DNA of 64,000 bases, taken from NCBI RefSeq assembly GCF_900188275.1, contig NZ_FZNY01000001.1:310001-374000 (forward strand), given 5' to 3'. Position numbers and translations under genes: made by a program. Below the pieces are notes generated by a model, which searched no databases, was not told the DNA's origin, and was given only the letters and a program-made list of their open reading frames with translations. Positions within the stretch are counted from its first letter, which is position 1. Every line of letters begins with the position of its first letter. Of this stretch, positions 17,105 through 28,400 are shown in pieces. Source of the stretch: Dokdonia pacifica. GTDB lineage: Bacteria; Bacteroidota; Bacteroidia; Flavobacteriales; Flavobacteriaceae.

Positions 17105-18727
17105 ATGAAACACACATTTAAACTTAGAGTATTACTACTCGGTATGTTAGCACTTGGTGTTATCACATCTTGTACTGATCTAGAAGTAGAAGAGACAGAT
17201 TCTCTTATTACTGCTGCTGGTTTTGAAGGAGTTGAAGATCCAGACTCTTTCATCCAGGGAATATACAACAGCCTTAATGGTCAAGTTGGAGATCAAGCAA
17301 ACTTATTTGCCTTGAGTGAAGTTACTACAGACGCAGCCCTTATCCCAACTCGTGGATCTGACTGGGGAGATAACGGTATCTGGAGACAGTTACACCAGCA
17401 CAACTGGACAACTGAGCATGCATTTATTCTTAATGTATGGAACCAGTGGAACCAAACTCACTTTGCTGCAACACAAGTAATTTCTCCACTTTCTAATGCT
17501 TCTCCTGCTCAGTTAGGAGATGCACATTTCTTAAGAGCGTTAGGAACATTTGTAATTTTAGATAACTACGGACAAGTTCCTTTCCGTGATCCAGAAGCAT
17601 CTTTATTAGAAGATCCTGCTGTACTTAGAGGACAAGAAGCTGTAGACTTAATTGTATCTGATCTTAACACAGCAATTGCTAATTTACCTTCACTTGCTCC
17701 AGGTGCTGGAGTAGGAGATAATAACTCTGCTCATGCTAGAGGTTCTAAAGCTGCTGCTCGTTATTTATTAGCTAAAGTGCTTTTAAATAAGCATATCTAC
17801 CTTGGTACTTCGCCTGATAGTGCAGACATGAACCAAGTAGTTTCTTTAGTAAATGAAATTGAAGGTGAAGGATACGGTCTTGTAGACGGATATTTTGACA
17901 TCTTTAGAAATGAATTAGATGCAGAAACAATCTGGTTCTTACCTACTGGTGTAGGAAATAGAATTTGGAATGGATTACACTACAACATGGCTCCAGAAAT
18001 TGCTGGAGGTGGATGGAATGGATTCTCTACACTTGCAGAATATTATGATCTATTTGAAGGAGATCCTAATATCAATGTTCCTGGAAGTGGACAAGAAGAG
18101 CGTCGTGGATTTGTACCTACAATGGGTGTGCCTTTTACAGGTGATGCTGGAACTGAAGAGTCTGGGGATTTTCCAGGATTTGAAAGAGGTTCTAACATAG
18201 GGTTTGGATTCTTAATTGGTCAACAATATGAGATCGATGGAACTCCATTAACAGATCGTCCAGGTGCACCATTAACATTCAAAAGAGATTTTGTAGATGG
18301 TGATGGAAATAGCAACTTAATTAACAATGATGAAACTACTGGTATACGCCTTCAGAAGTACAACCCACGTTACGGAGGGTTTACTGAGCACGAAATATTC
18401 TTTAGATTCTCAGATGCTCACTTAATGAGAGCAGAAGCAATGTTACGTGGTGGTGGTGATGCTACTTCAGAAGTTAACACATTACGTATACTAAGAGGAG
18501 CTGCACCATTAGGAGCAGTAACTGAGCAAGATTTATTAGATGAAAGAGGACGTGAATTATATGCTGAAATATGGAGAAGAAATGATATGATTCGTTTTGG
18601 TCAATATACTAGAGACTGGGAGCTTAAAAGCCCAGGAGCTGTAGGTGATGCCAACTTGAATTTATTCCCAATTCCAGCAAGTCAGGTTATTCTTAACCCT
18701 AATTTGACACAGAATCCAGGTTACTAA
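17105..18727 (+). CDS. SusD/RagB-type glycan-binding lipoprotein
   Basis: The 540-residue protein has a lipoprotein signal with lipobox Cys23 (ALGVITSC), an acidic region after the cysteine, and SusD-like features: TPR-type helices around HFLRALGTFVILDNYGQVPF and the C-terminal ERGRELYAEIWRRNDMIRFG motif. It forms the lid of the SusC transporter and binds the incoming glycan at the cell surface. It lies 18 bases after susC and is followed by a strong hairpin, so part of the transcription probably ends here. Confidence 0.97.
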   Translation: MKHTFKLRVLLLGMLALGVITSCTDLEVEETDSLITAAGFEGVEDPDSFIQGIYNSLNGQVGDQANLFALSEVTTDAALIPTRGSDWGDNGIWRQLHQHNWTTEHAFILNVWNQWNQTHFAATQVISPLSNASPAQLGDAHFLRALGTFVILDNYGQVPFRDPEASLLEDPAVLRGQEAVDLIVSDLNTAIANLPSLAPGAGVGDNNSAHARGSKAAARYLLAKVLLNKHIYLGTSPDSADMNQVVSLVNEIEGEGYGLVDGYFDIFRNELDAETIWFLPTGVGNRIWNGLHYNMAPEIAGGGWNGFSTLAEYYDLFEGDPNINVPGSGQEERRGFVPTMGVPFTGDAGTEESGDFPGFERGSNIGFGFLIGQQYEIDGTPLTDRPGAPLTFKRDFVDGDGNSNLINNDETTGIRLQKYNPRYGGFTEHEIFFRFSDAHLMRAEAMLRGGGDATSEVNTLRILRGAAPLGAVTEQDLLDERGRELYAEIWRRNDMIRFGQYTRDWELKSPGAVGDANLNLFPIPASQVILNPNLTQNPGY

Positions 18728-18749
18728 ACCTAAATTTTGAATTAAGCTT

Positions 18750-18778
18750 AAAAAGAGGGTTGTTTCAACCCTCTTTTT
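18750..18778 (+). terminator. Hairpin terminator after susD
   Basis: AAAAAGAGGGTTG (18750-18762) and CAACCCTCTTTTT (18766-18778) form a 13-bp stem with a 3-base loop and a T-rich end. It should attenuate transcription into the three lipoprotein genes. It also overlaps the longest reading frame of the next gene, which argues for a later start there. Confidence 0.8.
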
Positions 18779-18819
18779 TATTCACTTTTCTTTTAGTAAA
18801 ATTGCATTTTAGATTTACA

Positions 18820-21800
18820 TTGAAACCCCTATTTTTCATATTAATCATTTCCTTTTTCTTCGTCTCTTGTAAAGAAAAAACAATACTTCAGCCTAAATTT
18901 ATTGAAGTAGCTGATTCTGGCATTTCATTTTCAAATACTGTTCAAAATACACCTGAACTTAATATTTTAAATTATCTCTATTTCTATAATGGAGCAGGTA
19001 CTGCTATTGCCGATTTTAATAATGACGGGTTAGATGACATTTATTTTACTTCAAATCAACAAGCAGATCAACTCTATATAAATAAAGGAAAACTACAGTT
19101 TACAAATACTACTTCTTTATCAGGCATACAGAATGATCAAGGCTGGACAACTGGAGTTACTACAGTAGATATTAATAACGACGGACGTATGGACATATAC
19201 GTTTCTAAGATAAACGGGCACCTAGAAATAGAAGGATCCAATCTGTTATTTATCAATCAAGGAAATACCCCAGATGGTATTCCGCAATTTAAAGAACAAG
19301 CTACTACATATAACCTAGCTTTAAAAGGTCTAACCACACAAGCATCATTTTTTGATTATGATGTAGATGGAGATTTAGATGTTTTTATTTTAAATCATTC
19401 ATTACACCCTAATAGCAACTACGGAAAAGGAGGACTACGAACTCAAAAAGATTCTATTTACGGAGACAAATTATTAGAAAATCAAAATGGGCGTTTCATA
19501 GATGTTACAGATACTTCTGGCATCTTCCAAAGCAGATTAGGATATGGATTAGGTATTTCTATATCTGATATCAATAACGATGGATACCCAGATATTTATT
19601 TAGGTAATGATTTCTTTGAAAATGATTACCTCTACATCAATCAAAAAAACAAAACATTTGTAGAAGTAAACTCTACACAGTCCGCACTTGGGCATAGTTC
19701 TCATTTTTCTATGGGAAATGCCATTACTGATGTTAATAATGATGGACATCCAGATATTATGTCATTAGACATGCTACCAGAAGATTTACACACACTAAAA
19801 GTCTCTGGAGCCGAATACAATTATCCCATATTTCAAAATCAGCTTCGTAATGGATATGAACCCCAATTCATGCAAAATACATTACACCTCAATCTAGGAA
19901 ATGGCAAATATGCAGAAACTGCTTTTTTAAGTGGTATCTCTGCTACAGAATGGTCATGGTCGCCTCTTATTGCCGATTTTGATAATGATGGCCATAAGGA
20001 TATTTATATTACCAATGGAATACAAGGAGCAACCAACGATATGGATTTTGTTAACTTTATCTCTAATGAAAGTATCCAAAAAAAACTAGGCCAAGGAATG
20101 AGTTCTGAAGAACTCAAATTCATTGATGAATTACCCGAAAAGAAAACTGTCAATTACTTCTATAAGAATATAGGCAACGCTCAATTTGAAGATGTCAGTA
20201 ATCATTGGCAAATAGAACAAGCATCTTTTAGTAATGGCGCTAGCTATGCAGATCTTGATAACGATGGAGATGTAGATCTTGTAGTAAATAATGTAAATCA
20301 AAATGCATTCATTTTAGAAAACACAACACAAGTAGACAGTAGCAATACAAACTATATAAAAATACATTTTGAAGGGAGTCCTACAAACACAAAAGGCATA
20401 GGAGCAAAAGTGATTGTATATGCTGGCAAACAAAAACAATTTTTCGAAAATTATACTACGCAAGGATACCTATCTGCAACACCTCCTAGTATACTCGTTG
20501 GATTAGGAAACCAAGAAACTATAGATTCGCTTCAAGTTATCTGGCCAGATGGAAAATATCAAACCCTCCAAAACACAAAAGCAAATCAACGTATTATCTT
20601 GAACTACAACAATACATCAGAAAACACATATCCATACACAAAGCAATCACAAACCTCTTTTATTACAAACACAACAGCTCCCATAGATTTTAATCATCGT
20701 GACGGTACTTCCATAGAGTTTAGTCGTTCTCCCTTAATTCCGTACGCGAGTACCAATTTAGGGCCTCATATCGCTATAGGTGACCTTACAAATGATCAAA
20801 GAGAAGATATCCTTACTCTAGGAGCAAAAGGACAATCAACTCAACTATGGATTCAGGATGCATCCGGCAACTTTCAAGTGCAAGAACTACCAGATGCCAA
20901 AAACACGCAAATTCATGAGGATACACATGCACTTATCTTTGATGCCAATGGAGATCAAATAAATGATGTACTTATTGTAAGCGGAGGTAATGAATTTAAA
21001 CAAGGAAAACCACTCACACCAAGATTATACCTTACATCTCAAAACACATTACAAAGAGATGAAACCCAATTTAAAGACCTTTTTGTAAATGCATCTAAAG
21101 TTACTGCTATCGATATAGACAATGATGGAGATATGGATGTTTGTATTACTGCCAATGTAGTACCACATCAATTTGGCAAAACCCCGACACAATATCTATT
21201 TAAAAATGATGGTAAGGGACATTTTGAAGAGATTACAAATACCTATGCAAAAGATTTTCAAAACATAGGAAATGTATATGATATTACTTGGCAGGATCTT
21301 AATGGTAATGGATATCCTGATGCCATTGTAGCTGGCCACTGGATGCCTATTTCTATTTTTATAAACGATGGCACTTCCCTAACCCTTCAAAAAACAACTG
21401 GGTTAAAAAACACGCATGGATGGTGGAATAGCATTAAAGTAGCCGATTTTGATAATGATGGGGATCAAGATATCATCGCTGGGAATTGGGGACTCAATAC
21501 CCGTTTAAAACCTACCCTAGAAGAACCAGTGACCTTATATCGCAATGATTTTGATAACAACAATCAAATTGACCCGATTGTTACCTATTATTATCAAGGA
21601 ACAGAAACCACAATTGCCACTAAAGATGAACTCGTAAAGCAGATTCCGTTGCTTAATAAAAAGTATCTGTCTTATAACGCTTTCGCGAAAGCGGATATAG
21701 AACAATTACTAGACAAAAAGAAATTACAAGAATCGGAAAAGAAAGAAGCATACCTATTTGCTTCTACCTATTTTGAAAACAAAGGAAACAACACTTTTCA

Positions 21801-22119
21801 AGCACATGAATTACCTTTCTTAGCACAAGTTTCTACAGTAGAAGACATCCTTATTGAAGATTTTGATCAAGATGGCTTTCTAGATGCGCTTTTAGTAGGT
21901 AATAACTATGAAATAAGTACCCAATTAGGTAGGCTAGATGGCTCTCATGGCGTATTTTTGAAAAATGATACTAAAGGCAATTTTATAGTCCTTTCAAATC
22001 AAGATTATGATATTAGTGGGGCTTCCCGTAGTATTCAAAAAATTAAAATAACAGATCGTATTTTTTATGTCGTAGGACGTAATAACGATACTCCTATATT
22101 TCTAAAACAAGAGAAGTAA
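18820..22119 (+). CDS. FG-GAP/VCBS and ASPIC/UnbV repeat lipoprotein, copy 1
   Basis: I choose the TTG at 18820, which gives a short lipoprotein signal ending FFFVSC; the frame extends to a TTG at 18760, but that lies in the terminator hairpin, and no ATG occurs in the N-terminal part. About 1099 residues contain many calcium-binding DxNxDGxxD repeats (for example DFNNDGLDDIYF and DINNDGRMDIYV), an ASPIC/UnbV domain in the middle (KGIGAKVIVYAG ... VIWPDG) and more FG-GAP repeats after it. The fold is an integrin-like beta propeller, probably on the cell surface. Two paralogues follow directly. Role is unknown; in marine Bacteroidota such proteins often accompany SusCD pairs. Confidence 0.9.
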   Translation: MKPLFFILIISFFFVSCKEKTILQPKFIEVADSGISFSNTVQNTPELNILNYLYFYNGAGTAIADFNNDGLDDIYFTSNQQADQLYINKGKLQFTNTTSLSGIQNDQGWTTGVTTVDINNDGRMDIYVSKINGHLEIEGSNLLFINQGNTPDGIPQFKEQATTYNLALKGLTTQASFFDYDVDGDLDVFILNHSLHPNSNYGKGGLRTQKDSIYGDKLLENQNGRFIDVTDTSGIFQSRLGYGLGISISDINNDGYPDIYLGNDFFENDYLYINQKNKTFVEVNSTQSALGHSSHFSMGNAITDVNNDGHPDIMSLDMLPEDLHTLKVSGAEYNYPIFQNQLRNGYEPQFMQNTLHLNLGNGKYAETAFLSGISATEWSWSPLIADFDNDGHKDIYITNGIQGATNDMDFVNFISNESIQKKLGQGMSSEELKFIDELPEKKTVNYFYKNIGNAQFEDVSNHWQIEQASFSNGASYADLDNDGDVDLVVNNVNQNAFILENTTQVDSSNTNYIKIHFEGSPTNTKGIGAKVIVYAGKQKQFFENYTTQGYLSATPPSILVGLGNQETIDSLQVIWPDGKYQTLQNTKANQRIILNYNNTSENTYPYTKQSQTSFITNTTAPIDFNHRDGTSIEFSRSPLIPYASTNLGPHIAIGDLTNDQREDILTLGAKGQSTQLWIQDASGNFQVQELPDAKNTQIHEDTHALIFDANGDQINDVLIVSGGNEFKQGKPLTPRLYLTSQNTLQRDETQFKDLFVNASKVTAIDIDNDGDMDVCITANVVPHQFGKTPTQYLFKNDGKGHFEEITNTYAKDFQNIGNVYDITWQDLNGNGYPDAIVAGHWMPISIFINDGTSLTLQKTTGLKNTHGWWNSIKVADFDNDGDQDIIAGNWGLNTRLKPTLEEPVTLYRNDFDNNNQIDPIVTYYYQGTETTIATKDELVKQIPLLNKKYLSYNAFAKADIEQLLDKKKLQESEKKEAYLFASTYFENKGNNTFQAHELPFLAQVSTVEDILIEDFDQDGFLDALLVGNNYEISTQLGRLDGSHGVFLKNDTKGNFIVLSNQDYDISGASRSIQKIKITDRIFYVVGRNNDTPIFLKQEK
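21678..21693. repeat. Dispersed palindrome CGCTTTCGCGAAAGCG
   Basis: Inside FG-GAP lipoprotein copy 1, read as NAFAKAD. Confidence 0.9.
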
Positions 22120-22125
22120 TAGCAT

Positions 22126-25100
22126 ATGCAAATTAAATTCACATACCAAACCGTTATTGGAGCTTTCTTAGCTCTATGCATCATAGGGTGTACTTCGACT
22201 ACCAAAGAAAAAGAAGACGAAAAACAAAAAACAACAGAAGGAAATCCACTATTTACACTCCTTTCTAAAGAAGAAACCGGTATTGACTTTGTAAATAACA
22301 TAAAAAACCAAAAGGATTTTAATATTTTCAAATACCGCAACTTCTATAATGGTGGTGGTGTGGCTATAGGTGATATTAATAACGATGGACTTCCTGATAT
22401 TTTTCTCACGGCAAATATGGAGAAGAATAAACTGTATCTAAACAAAGGAGATTTTACGTTTGAAGACATTTCAGAAAAAGCGGGAATTGAAGGTAACAAA
22501 GCTTGGTCTACAGGAGTTACTATGGCAGATATCAATGCAGATGGACTATTAGATATCTATGTAAGTAATGCAGGAAATTTAGAAGCAGATAACCATGACA
22601 ATGATTTATATATCAATAATGGAGATCTTACATTTTCAGAAAAAGCAAAAGAATACAATCTTGCAACTTCTGGATTTTCTACACATGCCTCTTTCTTTGA
22701 CTATGATAAAGATGGTGATCTAGATGTATATATTTTAAATAACAGCAATGTCCCTGTAAGCAGTCTAGGAAATAAAGGACAACGAGATAAACGTGCTCAG
22801 GATTGGGAGAATGTAGATAGCCAATTTAGAGGTGTTGGAGATTTATTAATGCGTAATGACGATGGTGTTTTTACAGACGTAAGTGACGAAGCGGGTATAT
22901 ATGGGTCACTTATCGGTTTTGGATTAGGTGTAATGGTTACAGATATTAATCACGATTTATATCCTGATATTTATATCTCTAATGACTTTTTTGAGCGTGA
23001 CTACCTTTATATCAATAATCAAGATGGCACCTTTACTGAAGAAATAAAAAAATGGACTTCTCACCTATCACTCTCTGCGATGGGCGTTGATATTTCAGAT
23101 ATTAATAATGACGGACTACAGGATATTTTTATTACAGATATGCTTCCTGATGGAGAAGAACGTGTAAAATCTGTCATGGAGTTTGACGGATACAATGTAT
23201 ACAAGAGAAAACAGCGTAATGATTTCTACCAGCAGTTTATCCAAAACACCTTACAGGTTAATAATGGAAATGGCACCTTCTCAGAAGTAGCCTACCACAG
23301 TGGTGTAGAAGCGACAGATTGGAGTTGGTCTGGACTTGTATTTGACATGGATAATGATGGCTATAGAGATATTTATGTTACCAATGGTATTAACCATGAC
23401 CTTACCGATTTAGATTTTGTAGACTTTTTTGCTAATGAAATTATTCAAAGTAAGGCCACAGGAGAAACAAGAGTTTTAGACACCATTATTAATAAAATGC
23501 CCGTAAAACCTTTGTCTAATTATGCCTATCATAACCAAGGAGACATCACTTTTGAAAACAAAGCCAACGATTGGGGACTTGAAATTTTAAGTATGTCTAA
23601 TGGTGCTGCTTATGGCGATTTAGATAATGATGGCGATTTAGACCTTGTTGTAAATAATGTAAACATGCCTTCTTTTGTATTTAGAAATAATACCGATAAA
23701 GAAAGAGATAACAACTACATCAAATTAAAATTTAAAGGAGCAGAAAAAAACCCTTTCGCTATTGGTACTTCTGTACGCTTATATCACGGAGGTCAAACTT
23801 ATATTCAAGAGCTTGTCCCATCAAGAGGATTTCAATCTTCTATGGAACATGCAATGACTATAGGATTAGGAACTTCTCAAAAAATAGATTCTCTTCGTGT
23901 GATTTGGCCTAATGACAAGACACAGGTTTTTGAAAACCTAACGGTCAACCAAACACTTCAATTACAGATTACCGATGCTACAAGTACGTATAAAGCACCG
24001 GCTCCTAAAAAAGCCAAAACACTTTTTAATGAGGTTGCAAACACATCATTAGACGCCCATAAAGAAAATGAATACAGCGACTTTGATTATGAAGGCCTCA
24101 TTGCAAAAAAACTATCTCAAGAAGGACCTTCTCTAGCTATTGGAGATGTAAATGGTGATGGACATGAAGACATATTTATTGGAGGCGCTAAAAAACAAGC
24201 AGGAACTCTTTATTTACATAAAGGAAATGGAAAATTAGTTAAAGCACCTAACAATGCCATCTTTAAAAAAGAAGCCAATTATGAAGATTCGGCCGCGGCA
24301 TTTTTTGATGCAGATAATGATGGTGATTTAGATTTGATGGTAGGCTCAGGCGGTAATGAGGTAACTACCAAAACCGATTATAGTCTTCGTTTATATTTGA
24401 ATGATGGTAAAGGCGCTTTCGCGAAAGCGGACTACACCATCCCTTCTGCATACCAAAACATGTCTGTAATCGCTCCATATGATTTTGATGACGATGGCGA
24501 TATGGATGTATTTGTAGGGTCTCGAAGTGTGATTGCAGTATATGGAATTGACCCTGAACATCTTTTCCTTGAAAATAGAGGAAACGGCGAATTCTCTAAC
24601 GCAACAGAGCGTATTGCCTACCCTATTAAAAATGCAGGAATGATTACCGATGCACTTTGGGCAGATATGGATCAAGATGGCAAAAAAGATCTTGTCGTTA
24701 CTTCAGAATGGGGAACCACAAAAATCTTTAAAAATAACGGAAGACGTCTTACGGCTATGAAAAGCTCATTAGATGAATTACATGGATGGTGGAATACAGT
24801 AGAAGCATCAGATCTTGATAATGATGGCGACCTTGATCTTGTATTAGGAAATGAAGGAACTAATATTCATTACAAACCTGAAGAAGGCGCCCCAATGAAA
24901 ATGTACATCAATGATTTTGATAACAATGGTACCATAGAACAAATAACGACCTTTCATAAAGATGGCAAAGACTATCCATTACATCAAAAGAAAGAGCTTA
25001 CGGGACAGTTAGTATCTCTTAAAAAGCAAAACATCAAAGCATCAGATTATGCAAAGCGATCTATCGATGAATTATTCCCAAAAGAAGTCATTGATGTATC

Positions 25101-25494
25101 TATCGTAAAGCAAGTACAAACCGCATCTTCTGTCATTGCGATTAATGAAGGCAATGGTACTTTTAAAATTCAAGATTTACCAGTTCGTGTGCAATTATCA
25201 TGTGTATGTGGTATTGCCTGTACAGATATTAATAATGATGGAAATCTTGATCTTGTGATGGGAGGTAATAATTTTGAATTCAAACCTCAGTACTCACAAC
25301 TAGATGCCAGCAGCGGGAATGTATTATTAGGCGATGGAAATCTTGGGTTTACTTGGCAAGATTATACCACCAGTGGTTTTGAAGTACGCGAAGAGATTAA
25401 ACACCTAGCAACATTTAAAGATAGCAAAGGCAACACCTTTTTAATTGCGGCTATTAATAACGAAAAACCAAGAGTATACAATGCCGGTAATTAG
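22126..25494 (+). CDS. FG-GAP/VCBS and ASPIC/UnbV repeat lipoprotein, copy 2
   Basis: The 1122-residue paralogue starts with a lipoprotein signal (IIGCTS, cysteine about residue 22) six bases after copy 1. DINNDGLPDIF, DYDKDGDLDVY and similar calcium-binding loops recur from about residue 80 to the end; the ASPIC/UnbV part is near 560-625 (AIGTSVRLYHGG ... VIWPND). A CGCTTTCGCGAAAGCG palindrome is read in frame as GAFAKADY. Probably surface-exposed and part of the same transcript as its neighbours. Ligand or enzymatic role unknown. Confidence 0.92.
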   Translation: MQIKFTYQTVIGAFLALCIIGCTSTTKEKEDEKQKTTEGNPLFTLLSKEETGIDFVNNIKNQKDFNIFKYRNFYNGGGVAIGDINNDGLPDIFLTANMEKNKLYLNKGDFTFEDISEKAGIEGNKAWSTGVTMADINADGLLDIYVSNAGNLEADNHDNDLYINNGDLTFSEKAKEYNLATSGFSTHASFFDYDKDGDLDVYILNNSNVPVSSLGNKGQRDKRAQDWENVDSQFRGVGDLLMRNDDGVFTDVSDEAGIYGSLIGFGLGVMVTDINHDLYPDIYISNDFFERDYLYINNQDGTFTEEIKKWTSHLSLSAMGVDISDINNDGLQDIFITDMLPDGEERVKSVMEFDGYNVYKRKQRNDFYQQFIQNTLQVNNGNGTFSEVAYHSGVEATDWSWSGLVFDMDNDGYRDIYVTNGINHDLTDLDFVDFFANEIIQSKATGETRVLDTIINKMPVKPLSNYAYHNQGDITFENKANDWGLEILSMSNGAAYGDLDNDGDLDLVVNNVNMPSFVFRNNTDKERDNNYIKLKFKGAEKNPFAIGTSVRLYHGGQTYIQELVPSRGFQSSMEHAMTIGLGTSQKIDSLRVIWPNDKTQVFENLTVNQTLQLQITDATSTYKAPAPKKAKTLFNEVANTSLDAHKENEYSDFDYEGLIAKKLSQEGPSLAIGDVNGDGHEDIFIGGAKKQAGTLYLHKGNGKLVKAPNNAIFKKEANYEDSAAAFFDADNDGDLDLMVGSGGNEVTTKTDYSLRLYLNDGKGAFAKADYTIPSAYQNMSVIAPYDFDDDGDMDVFVGSRSVIAVYGIDPEHLFLENRGNGEFSNATERIAYPIKNAGMITDALWADMDQDGKKDLVVTSEWGTTKIFKNNGRRLTAMKSSLDELHGWWNTVEASDLDNDGDLDLVLGNEGTNIHYKPEEGAPMKMYINDFDNNGTIEQITTFHKDGKDYPLHQKKELTGQLVSLKKQNIKASDYAKRSIDELFPKEVIDVSIVKQVQTASSVIAINEGNGTFKIQDLPVRVQLSCVCGIACTDINNDGNLDLVMGGNNFEFKPQYSQLDASSGNVLLGDGNLGFTWQDYTTSGFEVREEIKHLATFKDSKGNTFLIAAINNEKPRVYNAGN
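24414..24429. repeat. Dispersed palindrome CGCTTTCGCGAAAGCG
   Basis: Inside FG-GAP lipoprotein copy 2, read as GAFAKAD. Confidence 0.9.
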
Positions 25495-28400
25495 AAATAT
25501 CATATTTCTTAGTCTACTCTTTATACTCATAGGTTGTAAAGAGAAAGACACCTTATTTAAAAACCCTTCGGCGGCAGATACAGGGCTTACCTTTGTAAAC
25601 ACCCTTACAGAGAGTGACGATTTTAATATTATTGATTACCTCTACTTTTATAATGGTGGGGGCCTTGCCATAGGCGATATCAATGGTGATCATCTTCCTG
25701 ATATTTTTATTTCGGGCAATCAAGTAAAGAATAAATTATACCTCAACAAAGGAAATCTTCAATTTGAAGATATTAGTGATAAAGCAGGTATCGCAGGCAA
25801 TAGTACATGGAATACGGGTGCTGTGATGGGCGATGTAAATGGTGATGGTTTATTAGATATTTACGTGTGTGCTGTCGTAGGCATTAATGGTTTTGATGGA
25901 TATAACGAATTATACATCAATAATGGAGATGCAACATTTACAGAAAGTGCCGCAAAGTACGGTCTAGATCTAGATACTTACAGCTCTAATGCTGCATTTT
26001 TAGATTATGATTTAGATGGCGATTTGGACATTTATATTCTTAATCATGCGGTACATACCCAAGAATCATACGGAAAGGCTTCTTTACGCTTTAAGCGAAA
26101 TTATGAGACGGGAGATCGACTCATGCGTAATGACGGCAACACATTTACAGATGTAAGTGAAGAAGCAGGTATTCTAGGAGGTATTAATAGTTACGGATTA
26201 GGAATTGCTATTGCCGATTTTAATCAAGACGGATGGCCTGATATTTACGTAGGAAATGATTTTCATGAAGATGATTATTATTATTTGAATACGGGAGAAG
26301 GAAGCTTTCGCGAAAGCTTAAAAGACTATTTTGGACACACTTCACGATTTTCTATGGGAAATGATGTGGCAGATATTAATAGCGATGGTTGGCCAGATAT
26401 GATCTCACTAGACATGCTTCCTGAAAATGAAAAAGTATTAAAATCGTCTGAAGGAGATGATAATATTCAAACGCAGAAGTTACGTATTGATCGCTTTGGA
26501 TATCATTATCAGTTTACACGCAATATGCTATATGTAAACCAAAAAGGATACGATTATCAAGAAACTGCATTGTTAAGTGGTATTGCTGCTACCGATTGGA
26601 GTTGGAGTGCTTTATTTGCCGATTTTGATCAAGATAGTTCACAAGATCTTTTTATCTCAAACGGAATTCCTAAACGTCCTAATGATCTAGATTATATTCG
26701 TTTTATCTCCAGTGAGCAAATTCAAAATAAAATAAGTAATACCAAGCTTATTGATCAGAAAGCATTAGAATTAATGCCTAAGGGAAATACGCACAATTAT
26801 ATATTTAAAGGGAAAGGGAAACTAGCTTTTGAAGACCTCTCTGGCACATGGACTCAAAAAGACACGCTTGTATCTGGTGCCACTGCCCTAGCCGATCTGG
26901 ATAATGATGGTGACTTAGATATTGTAACCAATACTATTAATAGCACGCCACAAGTATATCAAAATACAACGGATGCTGCTGCCAATTATTTAAAGATTCG
27001 TTTTGAATATCCAAAGGCAAATGCTTTCGGAATAGGCACAAAGGTTTTTGCATATCACAAAGGGCAATTACAGTATAAAGAACTATACACCGTACGTGGT
27101 TTTCAGGCATCATCAGAGCCGATACTTCATTTTGGATTTGGCACGACAGCTACGATAGATTCGCTTAGAGTTGTATGGCCTGATAAGACATCACAAGTAC
27201 TAACAGATGTAACCACAAACCAAACACTTACCATTTCGCCGAAAGGCAATACTCCATTTGATTACGGTACCTTACAACCCGTACACAAGCCTCTTTTCAA
27301 AAAAGTAGCCGATAATCTAGGGATTGATTTTACACATACAGAAGACCGATATATTGATTTTAACAGGCAAAAACTCATCCCGTACCAAGTATCCGATCGT
27401 GGTCCAGCTGTTGCTATTGGCGATATAAACGGAGATCAGAAAGACGATATTTATTTTGGGAGCTCAAAGTTTATGACGTCTAAAATTTACCTTAGTGATA
27501 GTACTGGATTTTCAGAAGCTACCTATCCAGAAATCACCAAAGAAACGATTACAGAAGATGTGGTAGCAACCCTTCAGGACTTTAATCAAGATGGACGTGC
27601 AGATCTGATCATCGGGACAGGAGGTGCCGATTTTGATAATAATGCCCAACCCCTTAAAGACCTTTATTACACAGCACAAGACACGACTTTTGTACAACAA
27701 CAGCTTCCAGAAAGCTTTCAGAACGCTTCTGTTCTTGCCGTACATGATTATGATGCCGATGGAGACCTCGATGTATTTGTAGGAAACCAAGCCATTGCAA
27801 ATGACTTTGGACGCCCATCACAATCACTATTACTTCGCAATAACAAAGGGACTTTTACTATAGATACTGCCATTTCTTTTGATAACATCGGAATGATTAC
27901 TGATGCGGTTTGGAGTGATTTTAATGCCGATGGCACAAAAGATCTTATCCTTATTGGAGAATGGATGGCTCCACAATTTTATACCAATACTAACGGCACA
28001 CTTCAAAAAGTAAGTATGTATGAAGATGCTCTTAATGGCCTATGGCAGACCCTACAACCATTTGATATGGATGCCGATGGAGACATGGATTATATCTTGG
28101 GAAATTGGGGAGAAAACAGCAAGTTTGCTGCCTCGCCAGAAGCACCCATGTATGCATATCTAGATGATTTTGATGATAACGGGCAATCAGAAACCATAGT
28201 CGCTACTCAAAAAAATGGAGCCTATTACCCCTTACTAGGATTAAATGAATTAGGAAGTCAGATGACACACCTCTTTAAAAAATATACGAGTTATAAAGAT
28301 TTTGGAGGCCAAACGGTTGAAGAGATCATGGGTAAAAAAGCCATCTCAGAAAGTACAAAACTCACGGTACACACCTTACAATCTGGGTATCTTAAAAATG

